64,000 nucleotides of DNA from Alphaproteobacteria bacterium (lineage in GTDB: Bacteria > Pseudomonadota > Alphaproteobacteria > Micavibrionales > Micavibrionaceae). A program made the translations under genes and the position numbers. This document shows positions 27,153 through 35,381 of this stretch, in pieces; position 1 is the stretch's first letter; each line of letters opens with the position of its first letter. The notes under the pieces were generated by a model. The model was not told where the DNA came from and ran no database searches. It was given only the letters and a program-made list of their open reading frames with translations. The stretch is from assembly GCA_028289285.1 (NCBI GenBank), contig JANQRF010000004.1, forward strand, positions 1 to 64,000. The letters run 5' to 3'.

Positions 27153-27183
27153 ATGGCTTAATGGAAGACAGGAGCGCACGCGC

Positions 27184-28887
27184 ATGTCTTTTCTCACCTC
27201 TGTTCTTGATCACTTAAAATCTTTTTGGACCGAAAATCTTTTACCGGCCGCCAAGACCCTGATCCGCAAAACGCGTAAAGAAGAACCGCTGCGCCTGCCT
27301 GCCCCGTTCACACCCGACGAAGACGCCGACACCAAGCAATATGAAGCCCACCCGTCCAGCGCCTATATGATGCTGAAAATGATTTTCCGGGATATCGGAC
27401 GTTATAACGCCGTGATTGAAACGCTTGGACGGGACTTCCTGACCGCCATGCCCAAAGGCGCGTATAAAAGCCGTCTTGGGCAGATCGGCTTTTTGCACCG
27501 GCGGCGCCATGAAGAAGTTGCGAACCCGCAAGTCGCTGCTTTTATTGAAGAAGCGCATGCCCATGAAAAATCCAGTCCGGAAAGCTGGGATGAGTGGGAT
27601 CATGCCAATCTCCGCGAAATTGAAATCCTCTATCGTCATCACTGCCAGGTCGACCCGGAGCTGATTGAACGCCGCGCGCGCCTTGGCTACGAAGGCCGCC
27701 GTGTGCACCGGGATGTCATGCGTAATAATGACTGGGACACCGCCCGGCCGTTTTTAGAAGATATGATCGACCTTACCCGCCGCATTGCTGAAAGCAAATG
27801 CTTACGGGATAACGAACATGATACGGAAAGCCCGTATCAGGCGCTTATGCGTGAATATATTCCGGGCTTTCGCATTGCCGATATTGAAACGCTCTTTGGC
27901 CAGATGACCAAAAAGCTGGATGATCTTTTGCCCCAGATCCTTGATAAGCAGGCAAAGGAAGATGCGCCCATTCCATTGAAAGGCCCGTTCCCGGAAACCC
28001 AGCAAATGTGGCTGAATGAAACACTTTTGCGGGCTATTGGTTTTGATTTTTCCCGCGGCGGGCTTTATGAAACCGGCTTTAACCCGGTCGAGGGCGGCAC
28101 GCCTGAAGATACCCACCTTGTCATTAAGTCCGTGAATGAAAGTAATTTTCTGATCTCTATGAAGTCCACCCTGCATGAGGGCGGGCACGGGCTTTATGTG
28201 CAGGGCCTGCCGCGTGATGTCTGGCGCTATCAGCCAGTTGGGCATGATATGGGCAATGCCTGGCATGAAAGTCAGGCGCTGATGATTGAAATGATTCTCG
28301 GACGCCGCCGCGAATTTTTTGAATACCTCGCCCCGCGCGTGGAAGGGCTGTTCCAGAAATTCGGCGATCCATCCATGAGCGCGGAAAATCTCTATAAGCT
28401 TAAAACCCGCGTGAGGAAAACCGCTGACCGCAAGACCGCAGATGAAGTCACCTATTTCCATCACATTAATTTGCGGTTTGAATTGGAACGCAAACTCTTT
28501 TCCGGCGCACTGGAAGTGAAAGACCTGCCCGAAGCCTGGGATGCACAAATGGATAAAACATTCGGCGACATGCCTGAAAGCTCCTGCATGGGATGTCTAC
28601 AGGATGTGCATTGGTTTGTCGGAAAATTCGGCTATTTCCCCTCCTATGCGCTTGGCCATATGATCGCGGCCCAGCTTTATACAGTGATGCGTAAAGACAT
28701 TCAGAATATCCCGGAGCTCTTAAGTGAAGGCAATCTGATCCCGGTGCGGGACTGGCTGAACCACAAAGTTCATAAGCAGGGCCGCCTGCGCCGTCCCGGC
28801 GCGCTGATTGAGGAAATTACCGGCGGCCCGCTCACGCCTGCGCCGCTTCTGGCCCATTTCGAAGAACGCTACCTGCACAGTGTTTAA
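27184..28887 (+). CDS. M32-family carboxypeptidase (Taq type)
   Basis: 567 residues, about 60 longer than the usual M32 enzyme because of an N-terminal extension (to about residue 55). The zinc site is HEGGH (STLHEGGHGLYVQGL), a member of the HEXXH class, with the downstream glutamate in GNAWHESQALMIEMILG. The HHINLRFELERKL and SSCMGCLQDVHWFVGKFGYFPSYALGHM-type segments (positions about 28460-28660) are family hallmarks. M32 enzymes remove C-terminal residues from peptides in the cytoplasm. It is followed by thrC after 42 bases. Confidence 0.94.
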   Translation: MSFLTSVLDHLKSFWTENLLPAAKTLIRKTRKEEPLRLPAPFTPDEDADTKQYEAHPSSAYMMLKMIFRDIGRYNAVIETLGRDFLTAMPKGAYKSRLGQIGFLHRRRHEEVANPQVAAFIEEAHAHEKSSPESWDEWDHANLREIEILYRHHCQVDPELIERRARLGYEGRRVHRDVMRNNDWDTARPFLEDMIDLTRRIAESKCLRDNEHDTESPYQALMREYIPGFRIADIETLFGQMTKKLDDLLPQILDKQAKEDAPIPLKGPFPETQQMWLNETLLRAIGFDFSRGGLYETGFNPVEGGTPEDTHLVIKSVNESNFLISMKSTLHEGGHGLYVQGLPRDVWRYQPVGHDMGNAWHESQALMIEMILGRRREFFEYLAPRVEGLFQKFGDPSMSAENLYKLKTRVRKTADRKTADEVTYFHHINLRFELERKLFSGALEVKDLPEAWDAQMDKTFGDMPESSCMGCLQDVHWFVGKFGYFPSYALGHMIAAQLYTVMRKDIQNIPELLSEGNLIPVRDWLNHKVHKQGRLRRPGALIEEITGGPLTPAPLLAHFEERYLHSV

Positions 28888-28929
28888 AGTGCGCGTGACA
28901 GGGCCTTTAGGCCGCGCTATAAAATCCCC

Positions 28930-30348
28930 ATGACAATCACCTATTTTTCAACCCGGGGCGGCGAAACCGGCCTGTCTTTTACGGATATTCTTCTTGGCGG
29001 GCTCGCCAAAGATGGCGGGCTGTATCTCCCTGAAAGCTGGCCGGACTTTTCGCCCGAAGATTTCAGGGCGCTGGCCGGCGCACCCTATAGTGACGTGGCC
29101 TACCAGGTGATTGCCCCTTTTATCGGGGATGATATCCCGCACAGCGATCTCAAAAAAATCATCGATAAAGTCTATGCGGATAATTTTTCCCATGCCGCCG
29201 TCGCACCGCTCGTGCAAATCGGGCCGGCCAGTTTTATCCTGGAATTGTTTCACGGCCCCACAATCGCGTTTAAAGATTATGCGCTTCAGCTTCTTGGCGC
29301 TTTATTTGATTATGTACTGGAACAACGCGGCGAGCGGGTGACGATTATCGGGGCGACCTCCGGCGATACGGGCAGCGCCGCCATTGAAGCCTGCAAATCC
29401 TGTAAGAATATCGACATTTTCATCCTGCATCCGCATGGCCGCACATCAGATATTCAGCGCCGTCAGATGACCAGCGTGATTGCCCCGAACGTCCATAATA
29501 TCGCCCTTGAGGGCACGTTTGATGATTGCCAGGACCTCGTCAAAGCCATGTTCAATGACGCCCCGTTCCGCGACGAGATGAATCTCTCTGCGGTGAATTC
29601 CATTAACTGGGCGCGGATCATGGCCCAGATTGTTTACTATATTACCAGCGGCCTTAGCCTTGGCGCGCCGGACCGTCCGGTGGCTTTTGCCGTGCCGACG
29701 GGCAATTTCGGGAATGTCTTTGCAGCCTATGCCGCTGCCCAGATGGGCCTGCCGATTGATAAGCTTATTATCGGCTCCAACCGCAACGATATTCTCACCC
29801 GTTTCTTTGACAGCGGGGAAATGAAAACGGGAAGCGTTGAACCTTCTTTGTCACCTTCCATGGATATTCAAATCTCCAGTAATTTTGAACGTTATCTGTG
29901 TGACCTGCTTGGACGTGATACGGATGCGCTCAAAACCCTGATGGAGAAATTTAAAGAGACCGGCGCTTTCGATGTCGGCGAGAATATCATGGCCCAGGCC
30001 TGCAATGATTTCACCGCCTATAAATGTGATGACGAAAAAACGCTTGCCATGATGCGCGAGTGTTATGAGGCCACCGGTTATTCTATCGATCCGCACACCG
30101 CGGTCGGTCTTTATGCGGGCTGGAAAGCCCGTGAAGAGGGCGCGATTTCAGACCTCTCTATCCCGCTCATTGCCCTGGCTTGCGCTCATCCGGCCAAATT
30201 CCCTGATGCCGTGCAAAAAGCCATCGGCACACACCCGGCGCTTCCCGCGCATTTAAGCGACCTTGAAAGCCGGGATGAAAAATATGACGTGCTGGAAAAT
30301 AATCTACAAACCATTCAAACCTATATCAAAGAAAGAGCCCCCAAATGA
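28930..30348 (+). CDS. thrC: Threonine synthase
   Basis: 472 residues. PLP-enzyme features: ELFHGPTIAFKDYALQLLG with the Schiff-base lysine in FKDY, the ATSGDTGSAAIEA phosphate-binding loop, and the GNFGNVFAAYAAAQMG region. The N-terminal YFSTRGGETGLSFTDILLGGLAKDGGLY is typical of the longer alphaproteobacterial and fungal-like class. It converts O-phosphohomoserine to threonine. It overlaps the M16 peptidase gene by 4 bases (ATGA), and the thrC-M16-rimJ order is common in the class. Confidence 0.96.
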   Translation: MTITYFSTRGGETGLSFTDILLGGLAKDGGLYLPESWPDFSPEDFRALAGAPYSDVAYQVIAPFIGDDIPHSDLKKIIDKVYADNFSHAAVAPLVQIGPASFILELFHGPTIAFKDYALQLLGALFDYVLEQRGERVTIIGATSGDTGSAAIEACKSCKNIDIFILHPHGRTSDIQRRQMTSVIAPNVHNIALEGTFDDCQDLVKAMFNDAPFRDEMNLSAVNSINWARIMAQIVYYITSGLSLGAPDRPVAFAVPTGNFGNVFAAYAAAQMGLPIDKLIIGSNRNDILTRFFDSGEMKTGSVEPSLSPSMDIQISSNFERYLCDLLGRDTDALKTLMEKFKETGAFDVGENIMAQACNDFTAYKCDDEKTLAMMRECYEATGYSIDPHTAVGLYAGWKAREEGAISDLSIPLIALACAHPAKFPDAVQKAIGTHPALPAHLSDLESRDEKYDVLENNLQTIQTYIKERAPK

Positions 30349-31607
30349 CTCTGAACTTAACTACTCTACCAAACGGCTTACGCGTGGTAACAGATGCCGT
30401 GCCGGAGATGGACTCTGTTGCTGTCGGCATCTGGTGCGATGTTGGCACGCGCCATGAAGACCTCACCCATAACGGCGTTGCGCATATGGTCGAGCATATG
30501 ATGTTTAACGGCACCCCGACCCGCAGCGCACAGGATATTGTTTCGACAATTGAAAATGTCGGCGGGCAGATGAATGCTTATACATCCCGCGAAATCACCG
30601 CCTATTATGTGCATCTGTTGAAAGAGGATTTGAATCTCGGTCTGGATATCTTATCCGATATGCTCCAGCGCCCGGTCTTTCCGGATAAGGAGCTTGAAAA
30701 AGAGCGCGGCGTGATCATCCAGGAAATCGGCATGACCAATGATACGCCCGATGATCTTGTCTTTGATTTTTACCAGGCTAGAGCCTATCCGGATCAGGCC
30801 CTGGGCGCGCCTATTCTTGGGACCTCTCAGATTATCGCAGGCATGGAAAAGCAAACCTTGTTTGATTACGTGCATCGTTTTTACACGCCGTCCAAGCTGG
30901 TGATTTCTGCGTCAGGGAATTTATCGCATGACGATGTTGTTAAACAGGTCGAAACGCTTTTCACGGACCTGCCTGCAGATGTAAACGGCAATTATGCGCC
31001 TGCCCGCTATGTCGGCGGCGAAATCCGCACCGAAAAAGATTTGGAGCAAACCCATATCGTGCTTGGCTTTCAGGGTATTCAACGCGACGATCCGGCCTAT
31101 TATGCGGCCACATTGATGAGCATGATTATGGGCGGCGGTATGTCGTCGCGCCTGTTTCAGGAAGTGCGTGAAAAACGCGGCCTTGTCTATTCCGTTTACT
31201 CCGGCCATACCAGCTATCATGATGATGGACAGTTTGAAATTTACGCTGGCACAGGCCCGGATAAACTCCCTGAACTGATGCCCGTTCTGTGTGATGAAAT
31301 CCGCAAAATGGAACAGGAAAATGTTTTAGAAACTGAGCTTGCCCGCGCCAAAGCCCAGATCAAGGCAGGTATTTTGATGGGCCGGGAATCAATGATGAGC
31401 CGCGCCAACCGCCAGGCCAAATATCTCATCAATTTTGGGCATGCGCTTGATATTCACGAGATCATTTCAAAAATAGAAGCGGTCACAGCAGAAGATATTC
31501 GCATCGCCGCCCAGAAAATCTTTACAGGTGCACCGACTCTCTCTGCCCTTGGACCGCTCTCCCATCTGGAAGAGTTCAGCACAACGCAAGAGCGGCTTGC
31601 CGCCTAA
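30345..31607 (+). CDS. M16-family zinc peptidase (processing-peptidase-like)
   Basis: 420 residues. The inverted zinc motif HXXEH is HMVEH (NGVAHMVEHMMFNGT), and the distal glutamate lies about 75 residues further on (EKERGVIIQEIGM). A glycine-rich loop, MIMGGGMSSRLFQEVREKRGLVYS, marks the second half-domain. Close relatives are bacterial homologues of mitochondrial processing peptidase beta and act on peptides. Translation is coupled to thrC. Confidence 0.94.
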   Translation: MTLNLTTLPNGLRVVTDAVPEMDSVAVGIWCDVGTRHEDLTHNGVAHMVEHMMFNGTPTRSAQDIVSTIENVGGQMNAYTSREITAYYVHLLKEDLNLGLDILSDMLQRPVFPDKELEKERGVIIQEIGMTNDTPDDLVFDFYQARAYPDQALGAPILGTSQIIAGMEKQTLFDYVHRFYTPSKLVISASGNLSHDDVVKQVETLFTDLPADVNGNYAPARYVGGEIRTEKDLEQTHIVLGFQGIQRDDPAYYAATLMSMIMGGGMSSRLFQEVREKRGLVYSVYSGHTSYHDDGQFEIYAGTGPDKLPELMPVLCDEIRKMEQENVLETELARAKAQIKAGILMGRESMMSRANRQAKYLINFGHALDIHEIISKIEAVTAEDIRIAAQKIFTGAPTLSALGPLSHLEEFSTTQERLAA

Positions 31608-31611
31608 ACTC

Positions 31612-32199
31612 ATGCTCTGGCCGAAAAAGAAATTCCCAAGTCCGGACAGCATCCCGCTGACACTGGAAGGGTTTCGGGTGCGATTGCGTCCGCCTGTGCT
31701 ATCCGATTACCCGCATTGGAACGAGGTCCGCCTGCGCAATAAAGACTATCTCACCCCGTTTGAACCGCGCTGGAACCCCAAAGCCTTGGAAAAAGAGTTT
31801 TTCCGCCGCAAACTCGCCCGCCAGCAAAAAGACTGGGAGCAGGATCGCGGCTATAGTTTTCTCATCTTAAACAAGGCGGATGATACGCTGATTGGCGGGG
31901 TGAATATCAATCATGTCTGCCGCGGCTCGGCGCAAAATGCCAGTCTCGGCTACTGGATTGATGAAGATCTGCAAGGCCAGGGTCTCATGACCGAAAGCCT
32001 GCGGCTCATTATAGAATATAGTTTTAGTATCTTAAAATTACACCGCTTAAGCGCAGCGACCATGCCGCACAATGCCCGTAGTATCAGCGTCCTTAAACGT
32101 CTTGGCTTTGTCGAGGAAGGCTTTGCAAAGCGCTATATTCAGATTAACGGCACATGGGAAGATCACGTTTTATTCGGCCTTACGGCACCAGAAGAATAA
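31612..32199 (+). CDS. RimJ/RimL-type GNAT acetyltransferase
   Basis: 195 residues from the ATG at 31612, 4 bases after the M16 stop; longer open frame upstream overlaps M16 and is rejected. GNAT features: LEGFRVRLRPPVLSDYPHWNEVR at the N-terminus, SLGYWIDEDLQGQGLMTESLRL (Q-x-x-G-x-x acetyl-CoA loop), and AATMPHNARSISVLKRLGFVEEG. It most resembles the RimJ group that acetylates ribosomal protein S5. The 3' end overlaps dgkA by 20 bases. Confidence 0.92.
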   Translation: MLWPKKKFPSPDSIPLTLEGFRVRLRPPVLSDYPHWNEVRLRNKDYLTPFEPRWNPKALEKEFFRRKLARQQKDWEQDRGYSFLILNKADDTLIGGVNINHVCRGSAQNASLGYWIDEDLQGQGLMTESLRLIIEYSFSILKLHRLSAATMPHNARSISVLKRLGFVEEGFAKRYIQINGTWEDHVLFGLTAPEE

Positions 32200-32548
32200 C
32201 CCCCCAGCAAAAAGCCGCCAGTAATAAACTCAAAAACACGGCGGCACTCCCCATATCTTTGGCTTCTTTGGAAAGCTCATGGCGTTCAAAGGAAATCCGG
32301 TCGATCGCCCGTTCAATCGCACTGTTTAAAATTTCAACGATTAAAATGATAAAAATAGTACCTGACAGAATCACTTTTTCTGCAGCTGTTTCTCCAAGCC
32401 ATATGCCCAGCGGAATTAATATGAGCGCTAAAACAACTTCCTGGCGGAAAGCTTCTTCGGTTTTAAAGCAAGTTCCGATTCCATGCATGGAAAAGAAAAA
32501 AGAATTCAGCAGACGCCGCACACCCTTATTATTTTCCGGTTTTGCCAT
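32180..32548 (-). CDS. dgkA: Diacylglycerol kinase
   Basis: 122 residues with the small trimeric DgkA layout: an N-terminal amphipathic helix with an acidic FKTEEAFRQE, three membrane helices (VLALILIPLGIWLG, VILSGTIFIILIVEILNSAIE, SAAVFLSLLLAAFCWGVILL) and the signature EILNSAIERAIDRISF ... LSKEAKDMGSAAV that holds the catalytic and metal-binding residues. It recycles diacylglycerol to phosphatidic acid in the inner membrane. It follows yqgE after 5 bases. Confidence 0.94.
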   Translation of the reverse strand: MAKPENNKGVRRLLNSFFFSMHGIGTCFKTEEAFRQEVVLALILIPLGIWLGETAAEKVILSGTIFIILIVEILNSAIERAIDRISFERHELSKEAKDMGSAAVFLSLLLAAFCWGVILLVP

Positions 32549-32553
32549 CGGGT

Positions 32554-33135
32554 TTACGCCCGTCCGGAAACATGCGAGAGCATGTCAGGAGATACCCCGA
32601 TCGAATTCATCGCGCTTTCCCACATCAGATCGGTCGGCGTATCAAAGACAAGCGCATCTGTGGCAGGCGCCGTCAGCCAGGCATTATCCTGAATTTCGCT
32701 TTCAAGCTGGCCTGCATTCCAGCCCGCATAGCCAAGCGCAAAAGCCCGTTTTTTCGGGCCCTGCCCGCGGGCAACGGCTTTTAAAGCCGCGAGCGTCGTG
32801 CTCACAGATAAATCGCGGTTTAAAGAACTCGTATCATTGGTGATAAATTCGCGGCTATGGATTAAAAACCCGCGCTCTGTCTCCACCGGCCCGCCGGCAA
32901 AAACAGGCATCGTCATCAAGGAGTCTTTCATCTCCTCATCAATCTCGACATCAAACTGTGCCAGCAGCCCGCCAAATTTTAAAGACGGGAGGATGGTGTT
33001 CACTGTAATCCCCATCGCGCCTTTCTCATCATGATGCGCCATGAGAATCACCGCTTTATGAAAGCGCGGATCGCTCATAGACGGCATCGCAATCAGAAGC
33101 TTGCCCTTTAAGGAATGATTGTCTTTTTGTCCCAT
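32554..33135 (-). CDS. YqgE/AlgH family protein (UPF0301)
   Basis: 193 residues with the conserved start KGKLLIAMPSMSDPRFHKAVILMAHHDEKGAMG, the VFAGGPVETERGFLIHS region and the GYAGWNAGQLESEIQDNAWLT block. The family is widespread, folds as a compact alpha/beta protein and has no agreed activity; AlgH of Pseudomonas was linked to alginate regulation. It is divergent from the peroxiredoxin gene with 59 bases between them. Confidence 0.93.
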   Translation of the reverse strand: MGQKDNHSLKGKLLIAMPSMSDPRFHKAVILMAHHDEKGAMGITVNTILPSLKFGGLLAQFDVEIDEEMKDSLMTMPVFAGGPVETERGFLIHSREFITNDTSSLNRDLSVSTTLAALKAVARGQGPKKRAFALGYAGWNAGQLESEIQDNAWLTAPATDALVFDTPTDLMWESAMNSIGVSPDMLSHVSGRA

Positions 33136-33194
33136 GATGGTCTATCATCCCCCAGGATTTCATTTTTTGCAATCACCTAAAGAGGAGAACCCCC

Positions 33195-33680
33195 ATGACA
33201 ATTCAAACCGGAGAAACGATCCCTTCCGTGACATTAAAAAAACTTGGTACCGATGGCATGGAAGATGTCCAGATGCCCGATTATATCAAAGGTAAAAAAG
33301 TTGTAATTTTTGCCGTGCCGGGTGCCTTCACCCCGACATGCGCGCAGCAACATTTGCCCGGCTATGTCGCACAGGCCGAGGAAATTAAATCCAAAGGCGT
33401 GGATGAAATTATCTGCCTGTCTGTGAATGACCCGTTTGTGATGCAGCATTGGGGCGAGGAAGCCGGCGCAGCAGGTAAAGTGACCATGATGCCTGACGGC
33501 AATGGCGAGCTGACCAAAGCGATGGGACTTGAAATGGATGGATCCGGCTTCGGACTTGGCTTTCGTTCCAAGCGTTATGTGATGATCTGCGAAGACGGCA
33601 TTGTTAAAGATTTACAAATCGAAAACGATCCGGGCGCAGTGGAGCTGTCCGGCGCAGAAGTTTGTGCCACGCGGCTTTAA
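33195..33680 (+). CDS. Peroxiredoxin (Prx5/PMP20-type)
   Basis: 161 residues. The peroxidatic cysteine is in VPGAFTPTCAQQHLPGY, the Prx5-type signature, about residue 49. The VNDPFVMQHWGEE and MGLEMDGSGFGLGFRSKRYVM segments are further family marks. Prx5 proteins reduce hydrogen peroxide and alkyl hydroperoxides with glutaredoxin or thioredoxin. A second cysteine occurs at the C-terminus (EVCATRL) and another in DEIICLS. Ribosome binding site AGAGGAG. The stop overlaps the convergent gene by 4 bases. Confidence 0.95.
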   Translation: MTIQTGETIPSVTLKKLGTDGMEDVQMPDYIKGKKVVIFAVPGAFTPTCAQQHLPGYVAQAEEIKSKGVDEIICLSVNDPFVMQHWGEEAGAAGKVTMMPDGNGELTKAMGLEMDGSGFGLGFRSKRYVMICEDGIVKDLQIENDPGAVELSGAEVCATRL

Positions 33681-34279
33681 AGATCAAAACTATCGAAATT
33701 TTGTTTAAAAAATTCCGCAGTAGCTTTTTGTAAAGCGGCGACATGCATAACCTCATCATAGTCAAAATCAGGAAAATCTTTGATAATAAGGTCGGGGTCA
33801 AATTCAGCTGAATCTAAAAATCCACGTCTTATATATTCATTCACTTTTAAAGCGCTTACCTGGTGTTCTCCGTAAAATAAAAGCCCTCTTTCAAGCGCTT
33901 GATCGGCCCCTATCTCAAGAATTTTATCGCTGGCGGCTTCGTCGTAATATATATTAAATTTTCCAATACGCTCACCATCTTCCTCACCGAATGTTAGGAG
34001 ACAGATTCTGTCATCGTAATCATAGTCACCAGCAAGTGAGATATCATAGGCTGTTAAAACAAAAGGAAAAATCTTACTTCTAAAATCAAGATCTTGTGCA
34101 GGCCAGGATGTTACTGGATTTAGGATAAGGAAAACGATGTTTTCAGGAACTTTGTCGTCTTCAACACTGACAAAATCAATCGCCAAGGCCACTGCACAAT
34201 TCAGGCGCCCAAGTTCCGGATGATTGCCTGTTGCAAAAAAAACATGTCCCAGCCGTTCTTCTGCTTTTTTATAGTTCAT
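33677..34279 (-). CDS. Hypothetical acidic cytoplasmic protein
   Basis: 200 residues from the ATG at 34279, which has a GGAG ribosome binding site; an earlier in-frame start at 34309 is less likely. Strongly acidic, Asp/Phe-rich, with no signal or membrane segment. Strand-rich middle part (IVFLILNPVTSWPAQD, RICLLTFGEEDGERIGKFNIYYDE) and acidic end (DPDLIIKDFPDFDYDEV). Not recognised. More AT-rich than its neighbours, which may point to acquisition. Confidence 0.8.
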   Translation of the reverse strand: MNYKKAEERLGHVFFATGNHPELGRLNCAVALAIDFVSVEDDKVPENIVFLILNPVTSWPAQDLDFRSKIFPFVLTAYDISLAGDYDYDDRICLLTFGEEDGERIGKFNIYYDEAASDKILEIGADQALERGLLFYGEHQVSALKVNEYIRRGFLDSAEFDPDLIIKDFPDFDYDEVMHVAALQKATAEFFKQNFDSFDL

Positions 34280-34331
34280 ATTAATCTCCAGCGAAGGAGA
34301 TATACTCAATACTTATACATTATGTCAATAA

Positions 34332-35375
34332 TTATCTGTATAGCGGGCAGGCGCGGCTGTTCAGGAAACCGTCTGTCAGGCGGGCATGACCGGCGCGGTT
34401 GGGGTGGTTAAAATCGATCTTATCCCCTTTATTATAAACGAAAAAATCGCCTGCCTGCGCGCTGTCTTTCAGACCCTCAAACGCGGCCAGCCCGTCATAA
34501 ATATGCCGGACCTCCAGCGCATCTTTGATCAGCTTTTGCGTGCTGCCATCCTCAAACCCCTCTTCCCAGTCCACACCGAGATGGCGGTAAATTTGCGCCG
34601 CATGACCCGAGACCTGCATTTCATAGGGCAGCAAAATCACACAAAATGGGATGCCCCGCGCGCGTAGCGCTTTGCCGGTTGCATTCACCCGCGCAGCGAC
34701 ATCTTCAAGCACATCTTTATTTTGAGAGGGAAAAAGCTCTGCTGCCTGAAAACCCGTATCACTCACCCCGAAACGGGTCAGCGCATTTTTCACCGTCGTG
34801 CGCAGCCAGGTATACAAGTATGACGTGCCGCGCAGATATTGATCCGGCACAGTGCGCACCCACATTTGCAGGCGGTAAAGCAGCGGGGGGCGGTCTATAT
34901 TTTGTGTTTCATCTTTGGCTTCAACCGTCGGCAGAAGATCATTTAAGTTCAGCGCATAGACAACCCCATCCAGCCCGTGACTTTCGACCATATCGACAAT
35001 GGCCTGGTCCTGAATCCCGTTCGCCAGCATCGAAAAGGTCCAGTGATCATAAGAGGGGAATTTTTCTTCCAGCAAATCGCTGAAACGATATCCGCGGCCT
35101 GCACCAACACCGAACGTGACGGAATCCCCAAAATACCCGATACGTTTTTTACGCCCGTCCAGGTCAAATTCCGTATCCGGGAATCCTTCCGAATTCATAA
35201 TGATTTCACCGTACGGATATGTGTAAACACCTTTATCGCGTACCGCGACGTAATAACCGATATCGTAGGGCACGATAAAGCGCAGTGCGATTTCCAACAG
35301 GCCCGCTATAAGCAGGGCAAACACAAACAGGAAAACACTTAAGGTGAGTTTGGGATGACGCTCAAAGGCAGACAC
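34332..35375 (-). CDS. Membrane-anchored SGNH hydrolase-like protein
   Basis: 347 residues. One N-terminal membrane helix (LTLSVFLFVFALLIAGLLEIALRF), then an SGNH-like domain: block I is IGYFGDSVTFGVGAG and the Asp-His pair is in DFNHPNRAGHARL near the end. No clear block-II glycine beyond NGIQDQ is visible. Domains like this transfer or remove acyl groups on envelope glycans. It starts 6 bases after the carbamoyltransferase stop, on the same strand, and completes a four-gene unit with the SxtI/J/K-like genes. Confidence 0.88.
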   Translation of the reverse strand: MSAFERHPKLTLSVFLFVFALLIAGLLEIALRFIVPYDIGYYVAVRDKGVYTYPYGEIIMNSEGFPDTEFDLDGRKKRIGYFGDSVTFGVGAGRGYRFSDLLEEKFPSYDHWTFSMLANGIQDQAIVDMVESHGLDGVVYALNLNDLLPTVEAKDETQNIDRPPLLYRLQMWVRTVPDQYLRGTSYLYTWLRTTVKNALTRFGVSDTGFQAAELFPSQNKDVLEDVAARVNATGKALRARGIPFCVILLPYEMQVSGHAAQIYRHLGVDWEEGFEDGSTQKLIKDALEVRHIYDGLAAFEGLKDSAQAGDFFVYNKGDKIDFNHPNRAGHARLTDGFLNSRACPLYR

Positions 35376-35381
35376 GGCGGT